A DNA stretch of 64,000 nucleotides, from NCBI RefSeq assembly GCF_039062465.1, contig NZ_JBCLNF010000002.1, positions 315,740 to 379,739 on the forward strand, written 5' to 3'. Shown here in pieces: positions 18,699 through 27,633 of this stretch. The position numbers were made by a program, and so were the translations under genes. This DNA comes from Parolsenella sp958406235 (GTDB lineage: Bacteria; Actinomycetota; Coriobacteriia; Coriobacteriales; Atopobiaceae). How positions within the stretch are numbered: the first letter of the stretch is position 1; each line of letters begins with the position of its first letter. The notes beneath the pieces are model-generated. The model was not told the DNA's origin. It saw only the letters and a list, made by a program, of their open reading frames with translations, and ran no database searches.

Positions 18699-18731
18699 AC
18701 ATGCGGTGCGTCTTTCACATCGCGCTTGGCT

Positions 18732-18761
18732 ATAATAAGCCAACCCAATGCCATAGGTCAA
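18732..18761 (-). promoter_or_regulatory. promoter of tRNA-Ile
   Basis: On the minus strand TTGACC (18756-18761), 18 bases, then TATTAT (18732-18737), about 33 bases before the tRNA. The -10 sits in an inverted repeat, TTGGCT-TATTAT-AGCCAA. Confidence 0.65.
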
Positions 18762-18865
18762 CAGAAATTTAAAAATCTTTGAGAGTTTTTTCTGTCCATC
18801 CTATTGGGTAGGATTAACTACTACTTCAGGCGGGATTTCCCATTCACTCGGAGGGAGTGGAACAT

Positions 18866-19438
18866 ATGGTTCGCATGGTTATAACGAACGTCATCGTGGG
18901 CAATCCGCCCCTCCCCTCCGCAATCGTACTTTCTCCCGCTGCGGATACGGGGGCAGACCCCAAGGTGGCCATCGACCACAACCTCAACGCAGAGGATATC
19001 ATCGGATCAGCGTCAATGGATGTTCTCCCCCTCAGCGTTGGCATGGTTGACGCCGCACAGATCGCTCGCGCGGCAGACAGCGAGACCCACCGCCGTCCGG
19101 ATACGCACGATCTCCTCTCGAGCGTTATCACCGTCCTGGGCGGTGAGGTTTCCTCCGCTAGCATCACCCGCGTTGAGGACACGACCTTCTTCGCTACGGT
19201 TGACGTAATCGCGGCAGACGGCGCCACCCACCACGTTGACGCTCGTCCCTCGGATGCCATTGCCTTGGCACTGCGTTGTGACAAGCCCATCCTCGCAAGC
19301 GAGGACGTCCTCTCTCGCGCAGGCCTCCCAAACTTCGAGGCCATCGCAAGCGATGAGAAGCGTCGCGAAGCCGAGGAGTTCCACGCCTTCGTCGAGTCCC
19401 TCTCCCCCTCCGACTTCGAATCTCCCCGCGAGCCCTAG
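18866..19438 (+). CDS. bifunctional nuclease (BFN/DUF151) domain protein
   Basis: A 190-residue protein whose residues about 45-150 match the bifunctional nuclease domain. The clues are LPLSVGMVDAAQI, HDLLSSVITVLGG and DARPSDAIALALR with a following PI-ASEDVL. Plant and mycobacterial members have been assigned DNase/RNase or regulatory roles; the role here is unproven. I start at the ATG at 18866, ten bases after GGAGGG. A GTG at 18857 is too close to that site, and an ATG at 18875 is possible. It is monocistronic and converges on gyrA. Confidence 0.85.
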   Translation: MVRMVITNVIVGNPPLPSAIVLSPAADTGADPKVAIDHNLNAEDIIGSASMDVLPLSVGMVDAAQIARAADSETHRRPDTHDLLSSVITVLGGEVSSASITRVEDTTFFATVDVIAADGATHHVDARPSDAIALALRCDKPILASEDVLSRAGLPNFEAIASDEKRREAEEFHAFVESLSPSDFESPREP

Positions 19439-19446
19439 CCCGATCT

Positions 19447-19606
19447 GAAAGCAGCCCAGGACGCCCCAGTCCTGGACGGCAGCACACCGCCCCAACGTCA
19501 ACAACAGGGCGTCAGCTCCGTGGGCAGAAAGCAGCTCAGGACGCCCCAGTCCTGAGCGACGTGCACATCCCGACAACGTAAACAACAGGGCGCCGGCCCC
19601 GTGGGT
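19447..19606. repeat. two 80-bp direct repeats with internal hairpins
   Basis: Unit 1 (19447-19526) and unit 2 (19527-19606) share GAAAGCAG, GGACGCCCCAGTCCTG, ACAACAGGGCG and CCGTGGG blocks in order. Each holds a hairpin with compensating changes: CCAGGAC/GTCCTGG in unit 1, CTCAGGAC/GTCCTGAG in unit 2. They lie between the convergent BFN gene and gyrA. Confidence 0.8.
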
Positions 19607-19676
19607 GCTAAGCAAACATTTTCGAAACGCGCACCGCGCGTTGAGATGTTTGCGTGCACCCGCGAGGCCGGCGCCC
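19588..19676. other. large compound stem-loop downstream of gyrA
   Basis: Three paired segments stack: GGGCGCCGGCC with GGCCGGCGCCC, GGGTGC with GCACCC, GCAAACAT with ATGTTTGC. An apical AACGCGC-ACC-GCGCGTT hairpin closes it. The minus strand then reads TGTTGTTT, so it may serve as the gyrA terminator, but it is far larger than needed. Confidence 0.75.
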
Positions 19677-19700
19677 GTCAGGTTGATTAGGGCGATGTGC

Positions 19701-22433
19701 CTACTCGTCGATCAGGCTCTCGTCCATCTCCTCGTCACCGATATCGACCTTGTCGTCCTCGTTAGAGGCGGAGGATTCCTCGCCGCCCGCGTTCTGGTCG
19801 GGCTCGTCCTTGGCGACCCTCATGCGAGCGAGCGCGCAGACAGAGTCACTATCGCCCACGCTCATAACCTTCACGCCCTGCGTCGAGCGTCCGAGCTTCG
19901 AGATATCCTTCACCTTCACGCGGATAACGACACCATCCGTGGAGACAATCATGAGCTCATGCTGCGGACCAACGACGCGGCAGGCCGCAAGGTTGCCCTT
20001 CTTGTCAGTCATAGTGATCGTGTAGACACCCTGGCCGCCACGCTTGTGCTCGGGATACTCAGCAACGGGTGTGCGCTTACCGTAACCCTTCTCAGTGATG
20101 ACGAAGAGGTCGCCGTTGCCGTTGGTGATCTCCATGCCGAGCATCTTCGCGTCACCCTTGAGGGTGATGCCGCGGACGCCAGAGGTATCGCGACCCATCG
20201 GACGGACATCGCTCTCCGGGAACATGATGGCCTTGCCGTCAGTCGAGACGAGGATGACCTTGTCACCCTCACGCACGCGACGAACGTTCACGAGCTCGTC
20301 ACCGTCACGCAGGTTGATGGCGATGATGCCATCGTGGCGCGTGCGGTCATACGCGCTCATGGCGGTCTTCTTCACCGTGCCGTTCGCCGTCGCGAACATC
20401 AGGTATTCGTCCTCGGGGAAGGTGCGGCAGGTAATGACGGCCGTGGCGCGCTCGCCCTCACTGAACGGCACGAGGTTGACGATCGCGGTGCCGCGGGCCG
20501 TGCGCTGGCCAATCGGCAGCTCGTGGACCTTGAGACGATAGACCTTACCCTTGTTCGAGAAGAACAGCACATAGTCATGCGTGCTCGCGACGAAGAGGTC
20601 CTCGACGAAGTCCTCGTCCTTGAGGCTCACTCCCTGGACGCCCTTGCCGCCGCGCTTCTGGGCACGGTAGGTGGCAACCGGGGTGCGCTTTACGTAGCCG
20701 GCGTGCGTCACGGTGATGACCATGTCCTCGTCGGCGATGAGGTCCTCGACGTTGAGCTCCTTGGTGCCCTGGACGGAAATCTCGGTACGGCGCTTGTCGG
20801 CGAACTTGCGCTCGATCTCGCGCATTTCGTCCTTGATGACGGCGAGGATCTTCTCCGGGTTGGCAAGCAGGTCCTCGTAGTAGGCGATCGCCTTGCGAAG
20901 GCCGTCGAGCTCCTCCTGGATCTGATCGCGAGAGAGGCCGGTGAGACGGCGGAGGCGCATCTCGAGAATGGCCTGGGTCTGCTCAGGAGAGAAGCCAAAG
21001 CGCTCGATAAGGCGCTGGGAAGCCTCAGTGTCGGTCTGAGACGAGCGGATGATGTGAATGACCTCGTCGATGTGGTCGAGAGCCATGAGATAGCCCTCGA
21101 GGATGTGGGCACGAGCCTTCGCCTTCTTGAGGTCGAAGCGGGTGCGGCGGGTCACCACGTCGACCTGGTGGTCGATATAGTGCTGCAGCATCTGGCGAAG
21201 TGTCAGGAGCTTGGGCACGCCGTTCACGAGCGCCAGGTTGATCACGCCGAAGGTGGTCTGGAGCTGGGTGAACTTATACAGGTTGTTGAGGACGACCTGC
21301 GGGATGACATCCTTCTTGAGCTCGATGACGAGACGAATGCCCTTCTGGTTCGACTCGTCACGGAGGTCAGAGATGCCCTCGAGTCGCTTCTCGTTGACGA
21401 GCTGGGCGATCTTCTCCTGGAGCGCGCCCTTGTTGACCTGGTAGGGCATCTCGGTAAAGATGAGGCGGGCGCGGCCGGTCTTCGTCGTCTCGACGTGGGC
21501 CTTGGCGCGAACGGTCAGCGAGCCGCGACCGGTCTCATAGGCGTCGCGAATGCCATTGATACCCATGATTATGGCACCCGTCGGGAAGTCCGGGCCGGGC
21601 ATAACCGACATGAGCTCGTCGGTCGTCGCATCCGGGTTATCGATGAGCATGCACGTGGCCTCGATGGCCTCGCCGAGGTTGTGCGGCGGAATATTGGTCG
21701 CCATGCCAACCGCGATGCCGTTGCAGCCATTGACCAGGAGGTTCGGGAAACGGGCAGGCAGGACGGAGGGCTCGGAGAGCGACTCGTCATAGTTGGGCTG
21801 CCAATCGACCGTGTCCTTCTGGAGATCTCGGAGGAGCTCCATGGCGGGCTTGGCGAGACGGCTCTCCGTGTAACGCATAGCGGCCGCGGAGTCACCGTCG
21901 ATGTTGCCGAAGTTGCCATGGCCGTCAACGAGCGGGGTGCGCATGCTGAACCACTGGGCCAGGCGGACCATCGTGTCATAGACAGCAGAGTCACCATGCG
22001 GGTGGTACTTGCCGATAACTTCGCCGACCGTCCACGCACTCTTCTTGTGTGGGCGGTTGGGGAAGATGCCGCTCTCGTTCATCGCATAGAGGATGCGGCG
22101 GTGGACCGGCTTCAGACCGTCGCGAACGTCCGGCAGAGCACGAGCGGTAATGACCGACATCGAATATTCGATGAAGGACTGACGCATCTCGTGGCCAAAT
22201 TCGCTGATCTGGAGAGCGCCGCCGTGCTCGTCCACCTCGCCAGAGTCGGTTCCACGGCCAGCGGCGCCAAACTCCTCCTCGAGCTCGCCGTCATCCTCCT
22301 CTTCGGCCTCGCCGTCATCCTCAACGTAGACGTCAGTGCCGTCATCCTCGGCAGAGGCGCGATCAAGCAGGCGCTTGAGGTCGTCAGGCAGGTCTGCCCC
22401 AACCTCGTTGTTGGTGTTGTTATCGTCTGCCAC
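19701..22433 (-). CDS. gyrA: DNA gyrase subunit A
   Basis: GyrA is the breakage-reunion subunit of DNA gyrase. The conserved core starts near residue 80 (RALPDVRDGLKPVHRRI at about 99). The quinolone region HPHGDSAVYD keeps the Ser and Asp of sensitive enzymes. The catalytic Tyr lies in AAMRYTE, and a GyrA-box-like KRGGKG is present. At 910 residues it has about 70 extra N-terminal residues, very rich in Asp and Glu. The GTG start has AGAAAGG upstream. It is 14 bases after gyrB and co-transcribed with it. Confidence 0.97.
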   Translation of the reverse strand: MADDNNTNNEVGADLPDDLKRLLDRASAEDDGTDVYVEDDGEAEEEDDGELEEEFGAAGRGTDSGEVDEHGGALQISEFGHEMRQSFIEYSMSVITARALPDVRDGLKPVHRRILYAMNESGIFPNRPHKKSAWTVGEVIGKYHPHGDSAVYDTMVRLAQWFSMRTPLVDGHGNFGNIDGDSAAAMRYTESRLAKPAMELLRDLQKDTVDWQPNYDESLSEPSVLPARFPNLLVNGCNGIAVGMATNIPPHNLGEAIEATCMLIDNPDATTDELMSVMPGPDFPTGAIIMGINGIRDAYETGRGSLTVRAKAHVETTKTGRARLIFTEMPYQVNKGALQEKIAQLVNEKRLEGISDLRDESNQKGIRLVIELKKDVIPQVVLNNLYKFTQLQTTFGVINLALVNGVPKLLTLRQMLQHYIDHQVDVVTRRTRFDLKKAKARAHILEGYLMALDHIDEVIHIIRSSQTDTEASQRLIERFGFSPEQTQAILEMRLRRLTGLSRDQIQEELDGLRKAIAYYEDLLANPEKILAVIKDEMREIERKFADKRRTEISVQGTKELNVEDLIADEDMVITVTHAGYVKRTPVATYRAQKRGGKGVQGVSLKDEDFVEDLFVASTHDYVLFFSNKGKVYRLKVHELPIGQRTARGTAIVNLVPFSEGERATAVITCRTFPEDEYLMFATANGTVKKTAMSAYDRTRHDGIIAINLRDGDELVNVRRVREGDKVILVSTDGKAIMFPESDVRPMGRDTSGVRGITLKGDAKMLGMEITNGNGDLFVITEKGYGKRTPVAEYPEHKRGGQGVYTITMTDKKGNLAACRVVGPQHELMIVSTDGVVIRVKVKDISKLGRSTQGVKVMSVGDSDSVCALARMRVAKDEPDQNAGGEESSASNEDDKVDIGDEEMDESLIDE

Positions 22434-22447
22434 TTCTGGCCTTTCTC

Positions 22448-24484
22448 TTAGGCGTCCAGGTAACGGGCGTCATGGGCGTGGCGCTCGATGTAGTCACGGC
22501 GGTACTCGACCTCGGTACCCATGAGCTCGCGGACGGCGCGATCAGCCGCGGCGGCGTCCTCGATGGTCACGCGCTGGAGGATGCGGGTCTTGGGGTCCAT
22601 GGTCGTGGAGGCGAGCTGCTTCGGGTCCATCTCGCCCAGGCCCTTGTAGCGCTGGACGTCATAGCCCTTCTTCTTTTTCTTGAGCTTGCCGGAATCGTCC
22701 TTGGTGTCCTCGTCCTCATCCGGGCTGAATCCCAGGGAGCGGATGGTGTCACGAAGGATCTCTTCCTCCGGCTGACGGCCGTTGGGATAGACGTAGTGGA
22801 TCTTCTTACGCACCTTGACGCCGAAGATCGGCGGGCAGGCGACATAGATGTAGCCGGCGTCGATGAGCGGGCGCATGTACTTGTAGAAGAAGGTCATCAG
22901 CAGGATGCGGATGTGGGCGCCGTCGACGTCTGCATCGGTCATGATGATGATCTTGTGGTAGCGAGCCTTGGTGATGTCGAAATCGCCGCCCTCACCATTG
23001 CCCGTGGTCACACCGGTACCGATGGCCGTGATGAGCGACTGGATGGTTTCACTCGAGAAGGCGCGGTGATCGCCGACGCGCTCGACGTTCAGGATCTTGC
23101 CGCGCAGGGGGAGAATCGCCTGGATGTCTCGGCGACGGCCGTCCTTGGCCGAACCGCCTGCCGAGTCGCCCTCGACGATGAAGAGCTCGGTGAGCTCGGC
23201 GTCGCGGACCGAGCAGTCCGCAAGCTTACCGGGAAGTGCCGCGCTCTCGAGGAGGCTCTTGCGGCGCGTCGCCTCGCGAGCCTTGCGGGCGGCAGTACGG
23301 GCCTTGCTTGCCTGCTGGGCCTTGTTGACGATGGTGCGAGCCTGCTTGGGATGTTCCTCGAGGTACTCCGCAAGGCCATCGGCGACAACCTTGTTGGTGA
23401 GCGAGCGCATGTAGGAGCTGCCAAGCTTGGCCTTGGTCTGGCCCTCGAACTGCGGGTCCGGAAGCTTGACGGAGATGACGGCGGAGAGGCCCTCGCGAAC
23501 GTCGTCACCCGTGAGGTTGGGCTCCTTCTCCTTGAGAAGACCCTGCTTGCGCGCATAGTCATTGATGACGCGAGTAAGCGCGGTGCGGAAGCCCTCGAGG
23601 TGCATGCCGCCCTCGGGCGTATAGATGTCGTTGGCGAACGACATCACGCTCTCGCCGTAGCCGGTATTCCACTGGAGGGAGACCTCGACCTCGCCCATCT
23701 TCTCGACGGGCGTGCCCTCTTCGGTCTTGCCGGCGAGGTAGATGGGATCCTTGAGGCCCTCGGGGACGTCCTTGCCTTCGTTCAGGAACTTGACGAAGTC
23801 AATGATGCCGCCAGCGTAGCAGAACTCGACGACGCGCGGCGTCACCTCGCGCTCGTCCGTCAGGACGATCTTGAGGTTCTTGTTGAGGAAGGCCGTCTCC
23901 TGCAGACGGTTGTGGAGGGTGTCGAAATCATAGACGCACGTCTCGAAGATCTCGTCATCCGGCCAGAAGGTGACCGTGGTGCCCGTGGTGGTGGATTCGC
24001 CAACGACCTTCATCTTCTCGACGGTCTTGCCGCGCGAGAACTCCATCTCATAGATGTGGCCGTCGCGCTTGACCTGAACGACGACCCTCTTGGAGAGGGC
24101 GTTCACGACGGAGATGCCCACGCCGTGGAGGCCGCCAGAGACCTTGTACGCGCTGTTATCGAACTTGCCGCCGGCGTGGAGGATCGTCATGACGACTTCG
24201 AGAGTCGGGATCTTCTTCACCGGGTGCAGGTCAACGGGGATGCCACGGCCGTTGTCGACGACGGTGATGGAGTTGTCGGCGTGCACCGTGACGCGAATCT
24301 CGTTGCAGAATCCGGCCATGGCCTCGTCGACAGAGTTGTCGACAATCTCCCACACGAGATGGTGGAGACCGCTCGAGCTGGTCGAGCCGATATACATGCC
24401 CGGACGCTTGCGGACAGCCTCAAGGCCCTCGAGAATCTTGATCTCGCCGCCGTCGTAGCCATGTTCATTGGGAGACTCTGACAC
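22448..24484 (-). CDS. gyrB: DNA gyrase subunit B
   Basis: GyrB is the ATPase subunit of DNA gyrase. The GHKL ATPase motifs VDNSVDEA, DNGRGIPV and GGLHGVG and the TOPRIM region (EGDSAGGSAKDGRRR; DADVDGAHIR) are complete over 678 residues. The start is a GTG with AAGGAAAGGA upstream. It is followed by gyrA and preceded by dciA, in the order dnaA-dnaN-recF-dciA-gyrB-gyrA. A Lys-rich stretch after the TOPRIM domain (KKKKKG) is a small lineage insert. Confidence 0.97.
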   Translation of the reverse strand: MSESPNEHGYDGGEIKILEGLEAVRKRPGMYIGSTSSSGLHHLVWEIVDNSVDEAMAGFCNEIRVTVHADNSITVVDNGRGIPVDLHPVKKIPTLEVVMTILHAGGKFDNSAYKVSGGLHGVGISVVNALSKRVVVQVKRDGHIYEMEFSRGKTVEKMKVVGESTTTGTTVTFWPDDEIFETCVYDFDTLHNRLQETAFLNKNLKIVLTDEREVTPRVVEFCYAGGIIDFVKFLNEGKDVPEGLKDPIYLAGKTEEGTPVEKMGEVEVSLQWNTGYGESVMSFANDIYTPEGGMHLEGFRTALTRVINDYARKQGLLKEKEPNLTGDDVREGLSAVISVKLPDPQFEGQTKAKLGSSYMRSLTNKVVADGLAEYLEEHPKQARTIVNKAQQASKARTAARKAREATRRKSLLESAALPGKLADCSVRDAELTELFIVEGDSAGGSAKDGRRRDIQAILPLRGKILNVERVGDHRAFSSETIQSLITAIGTGVTTGNGEGGDFDITKARYHKIIIMTDADVDGAHIRILLMTFFYKYMRPLIDAGYIYVACPPIFGVKVRKKIHYVYPNGRQPEEEILRDTIRSLGFSPDEDEDTKDDSGKLKKKKKGYDVQRYKGLGEMDPKQLASTTMDPKTRILQRVTIEDAAAADRAVRELMGTEVEYRRDYIERHAHDARYLDA

Positions 24485-24607
24485 CCGACAGTCCTTTCCT
24501 TAGGGTTTCTAGTCAATCTTTACTAGTTTAGTACAGGCGTCCTATTTGGCACAGCCTAAACCTAAATCGACGAAAACCCTTACGCATAATATGGCTCTGG
24601 CGGATTG

Positions 24608-25213
24608 TCAGGGGTTCTGCGGGTCCCTTTTGATTTCTCGCGTACTTTCCAACTTCGCGCGACGAATTGAGTATTCCATCGCTTTAGACGCGTTTTCGCG
24701 CAGACGAGGGTCAAGCCTCGAAACCTTATCGGCGATACGCGCTGCCTCAATAGTGGAAAGGGGCGGGAGCTCCTCCTCGACACGGGAGGGTTCCTCTTGC
24801 GCTACGGCACGCTCGCCCGCCTTCCTACTCAGCTTGAACCTCACGCGGGCGACCTCGAGGCCCTCGTACGAGAGACGGTCAACGAAAAGCTCCGCGTTAG
24901 TAGTGAGGTCGACCATGAGCGCGTTGCCATCGAGGTAGACGACGAGCTCCGGCAGGCCCACGCCGCTTTTGGGCTTATTGAGCCAGACGGCAACCGTGTG
25001 CTTGGCAGCGCGCTTGCCACAAACCTTCCTCCATGCGTGCAGGGCCTTGTTCACGTCCGACGCGCCGCGAGCGACTCTTTTATCGACATAGGCGGCGACC
25101 ACGTCTGCCGCGGTGGCGGCGGCGTGCTGCTTGGCGGGGTCGAGCGGGTCATAGACGCTCCTCGCCGCGGCGCGGGCCCGGCCACCCTCGTGCCCGTAGT
25201 ACCTAGCCGCCAT
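24608..25213 (-). CDS. dciA: DciA-like DUF721 protein
   Basis: The 201-residue protein lies between recF and gyrB, the usual Actinobacteria place for DUF721/DciA, a proposed loader or regulator of the DnaB helicase in bacteria lacking DnaC/DnaI. The DUF721 core (about 55-125) includes a WRKVCG motif and a following ELVVYLDG-LMVDL strand pattern. A charged C-terminal tail follows. The ATG overlaps the recF stop by 11 bases, so translation is likely coupled. The family name is from position and pattern. Confidence 0.82.
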   Translation of the reverse strand: MAARYYGHEGGRARAAARSVYDPLDPAKQHAAATAADVVAAYVDKRVARGASDVNKALHAWRKVCGKRAAKHTVAVWLNKPKSGVGLPELVVYLDGNALMVDLTTNAELFVDRLSYEGLEVARVRFKLSRKAGERAVAQEEPSRVEEELPPLSTIEAARIADKVSRLDPRLRENASKAMEYSIRRAKLESTREIKRDPQNP

Positions 25214-26288
25214 AACGGACCACCTTCATCCCCTCGAGAAGGCTGTCGTCGAAGTAGCCGAGGTTGGTCGTCGTGATGACCGTCTGAATCCCGCCCTCGA
25301 CGAACTTCGTCACGCAAGCTCGGCGGTTCTCGTCAAGCTCGCTCATGACGTCATCGAGCAAAAGCAGCGGCCTTTCACCGAGAAGGTCTTCGCAGAGCCT
25401 CACCTCCGCCATCTTCCAAGCGAGGGCGACGGTACGCTGCTGCCCCTGGCTACCGAACGCCCGAGCGTCGCGCCCCTCGATCTCGAAGGAGATGTCGTCG
25501 CGATGAGGACCGACGAGAGTCTGTCCTCGGCGGAGGTCGTCGTCGCGGCTCTCCTCCATGCGCCGGAGCATGAGATCGCGAAGCTGGTCGCGTCCCATGC
25601 CCGCCTCGGCGCCGGCGACGCTCGGCACATAGCGGCAAGCGAGCGCCTCTCCGGAGGCAACATCCGCGTACACCTCACCCACGAGTGAGGAAAGGCGCGT
25701 GAAGAGGTTGAGGCGATGGTGAAGGAGCGTCGCGCCGCCCAGGGCCACCGACTCGTCCCACGCGTCGAGAAGAACGGGGTCGCAGCCATCCTTCAGAAGG
25801 CGATTTCGCTGTTCGACGGAATGCGTGTATGCCGAGAGGACCTTGCGATACCCAACGTTCGCCTGGGCTCCAAACGAATCGAGCTCTCCCCTGCGCATCG
25901 AGGCCGAACCCTTCACGAGCGACAGGTCATCGGGGCAGAAGAGAATCGAGAGTAGGGTTCCCGGCAGGTCCTGGCTGCGACAGGGTTTGCCATTTCTCAG
26001 GAACTTGCGCGAGCCTTCGGCGGCGACGAGCTCGACGTCAACCACTCGCCCATCGCCCTCGAGGCGTGCGGACACACGCGCCTCCCGAGCTCCGGGGGCG
26101 ACAAGCTCTGCCGGAGACGGGCGGCGGAACGATTGCCCCGCGGTGAGGTATTGGAGCGCCTCGACGGTGTTCGTCTTTCCAACGGCATTGGGTCCAACAA
26201 GGACCGTCACGCCGGGCGAAGGCTCAAGCACGACCCCGTCGAGGTTCCTATATCCGCTGAACGAGATTCGAGTGACAACGAGAGACAC
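25203..26288 (-). CDS. recF: DNA replication and repair protein RecF
   Basis: RecF is an SMC-like ATPase that helps load RecA at gaps. The Walker A motif is GPNAVGKTN (about 33-41), the signature near LVGPHRDDI, and Walker B LLLDDVMSELD. At 361 residues it matches the family. The GTG start lies 3 bases past the dnaN stop, with no strong site of its own, so coupling with dnaN is likely. It overlaps dciA at its end. Confidence 0.96.
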   Translation of the reverse strand: MSLVVTRISFSGYRNLDGVVLEPSPGVTVLVGPNAVGKTNTVEALQYLTAGQSFRRPSPAELVAPGAREARVSARLEGDGRVVDVELVAAEGSRKFLRNGKPCRSQDLPGTLLSILFCPDDLSLVKGSASMRRGELDSFGAQANVGYRKVLSAYTHSVEQRNRLLKDGCDPVLLDAWDESVALGGATLLHHRLNLFTRLSSLVGEVYADVASGEALACRYVPSVAGAEAGMGRDQLRDLMLRRMEESRDDDLRRGQTLVGPHRDDISFEIEGRDARAFGSQGQQRTVALAWKMAEVRLCEDLLGERPLLLLDDVMSELDENRRACVTKFVEGGIQTVITTTNLGYFDDSLLEGMKVVRYGG

Positions 26289-26291
26289 GAG

Positions 26292-27395
26292 CTACATCCG
26301 CACGGGCATGAGCAGGTACAGGTAGTTGATCTTCGAGTAGCTCTTGAAGACACCGGGGCGCATCTTCTCCTGGAGCTCGAGCGTGACCTCACTCTCCTGG
26401 TTAAGGGCGCTCACGCAATCGCCGACGTAGCGGTAGTTCATGCCAATGGAGTTCGACTGACCCTCGACGTCGACGGAAAGCTGCTCGCGGGCGTCTCCCT
26501 GATCCGGCGAGGTCGATGAGAGGAGCATCTGGCCGGAATCGGCATCGACGTCAAGCCTCACGGAGGAGTTCGACGTGGCGATGGAGCTGACGCGGCGCAG
26601 AGCGCCGGCGAGATCCGCGACCTTCACCTTGACGGAGGTGAGGCAGGTGGACGGGATCAGCTTCTTATAGTCGGGGAAGGTGCCTTCGATGCGCCTGGAT
26701 ACATAGGTGGTGTTACCAAACACGAAGATGACCTGGTTCGCAGTGCTGCCGATGATGATCGTCGGGGACTCGCTGGGAAGCGATAGGACGTCGTGGAACA
26801 CGGTGCCAGGGATGATCATCTCGAAGGTCCCGTCGAGAGAGGAGGTCTCGACGTTGGTGTCACACACAACGAGACGATAGGAATCCGTGGCAACGAGACG
26901 CACGAGGTTCTCCTCGACGTTGAGCAGGACGCCAGCGAGGATCGGGCGGCTCGTGTCGCGGGAGGTCACCTTATAGACCTTGTCGACCATCTCCGAAAGG
27001 ATGTTGCAGGGTAGCTCGACCGAACGCTCCATCGCGATCTCCGGGAAGCTCGGGAAGTCGGCGGCGTTCAGGCAATTGAGGTGGAAGGAGCTCTTGTCGC
27101 ACGTAAGGTGGATGGTGCCCTCGCCGCCGTCAAAGGTTACTGCCGAGTCAGACAGGTTCTTCACGACGCTCGTGAGCATGCGTCCGGAGATGACGGTTTC
27201 GCCCTCCTCCTCGACGTTGGCTGCGATCTTGTGTCGAATCGAGGTGTCGAGATCGGAAGCCTGCATTTCTAGAGTGCCGCCGGAGGCCTTCATGAGGATG
27301 CCTCCGAGAACGGGGATGGTCGAGTGAGTGGCGATTCCCTTCGAGACGATGGAGAGCGCCTTGGCAAGGGACGACTGGCTGACGGTGAAACGCAT
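26292..27395 (-). CDS. dnaN: DNA polymerase III beta clamp
   Basis: The 367-residue sliding clamp is made of three similar folds. It starts MRFTVSQSSLAKALSIVSKG and ends YLLMPVRM, as family members do (the terminal MPVR/MPMR motif). The ATG has AGGAGAG upstream. It is 238 bases downstream of dnaA, leaving room for its own promoter. recF follows with a 3-base gap. Confidence 0.97.
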   Translation of the reverse strand: MRFTVSQSSLAKALSIVSKGIATHSTIPVLGGILMKASGGTLEMQASDLDTSIRHKIAANVEEEGETVISGRMLTSVVKNLSDSAVTFDGGEGTIHLTCDKSSFHLNCLNAADFPSFPEIAMERSVELPCNILSEMVDKVYKVTSRDTSRPILAGVLLNVEENLVRLVATDSYRLVVCDTNVETSSLDGTFEMIIPGTVFHDVLSLPSESPTIIIGSTANQVIFVFGNTTYVSRRIEGTFPDYKKLIPSTCLTSVKVKVADLAGALRRVSSIATSNSSVRLDVDADSGQMLLSSTSPDQGDAREQLSVDVEGQSNSIGMNYRYVGDCVSALNQESEVTLELQEKMRPGVFKSYSKINYLYLLMPVRM

Positions 27396-27409
27396 GTGTC
27401 TCTCCTATC

Positions 27410-27433
27410 TATATCTATTTATATATAGATATA
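27410..27433 (-). promoter_or_regulatory. AT-rich inverted repeat just upstream of dnaN
   Basis: TATATCTAT and ATAGATATA flank TTATAT, 15 bases upstream of the dnaN start. It could be a promoter -10 region or operator; the sequence does not decide. Confidence 0.5.
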
Positions 27434-27633
27434 CATGTTAGTAATGGTAGTAAGGCGTGTAGAAACGTAGAAAACTTCTTAACAGTGCTGGTAGATGGCT
27501 TATTTCGCTAGCGCATTCACGGGTGATAGAGAACCTGAGTTATCTACAGAGAATAGCGGCTGAAATTCTTTCAACATTTTGACCCTGGTTTTCCACCATC
27601 TTCTACCACCTTTCGACATTTTGTTGTCGAATG
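27434..27633. other. dnaA-dnaN intergenic region
   Basis: 200 AT-rich bases with one near-consensus DnaA box, TTATCTACA (27540-27548). It is a secondary origin candidate, weaker than the region upstream of rpmH. Confidence 0.4.

Noticed and set aside
19605..24481. Long plus-strand frames antisense to gyrA (948 codons) and gyrB (669 codons)
   Set aside because: They are shadows of highly conserved genes, with no ribosome site and Leu/Asp/Val-biased nonsense composition.
27434..27633. oriC in the dnaA-dnaN gap
   Set aside because: Only one near-consensus box, against a better pair upstream of rpmH where gene polarity flips. Kept as a secondary possibility.
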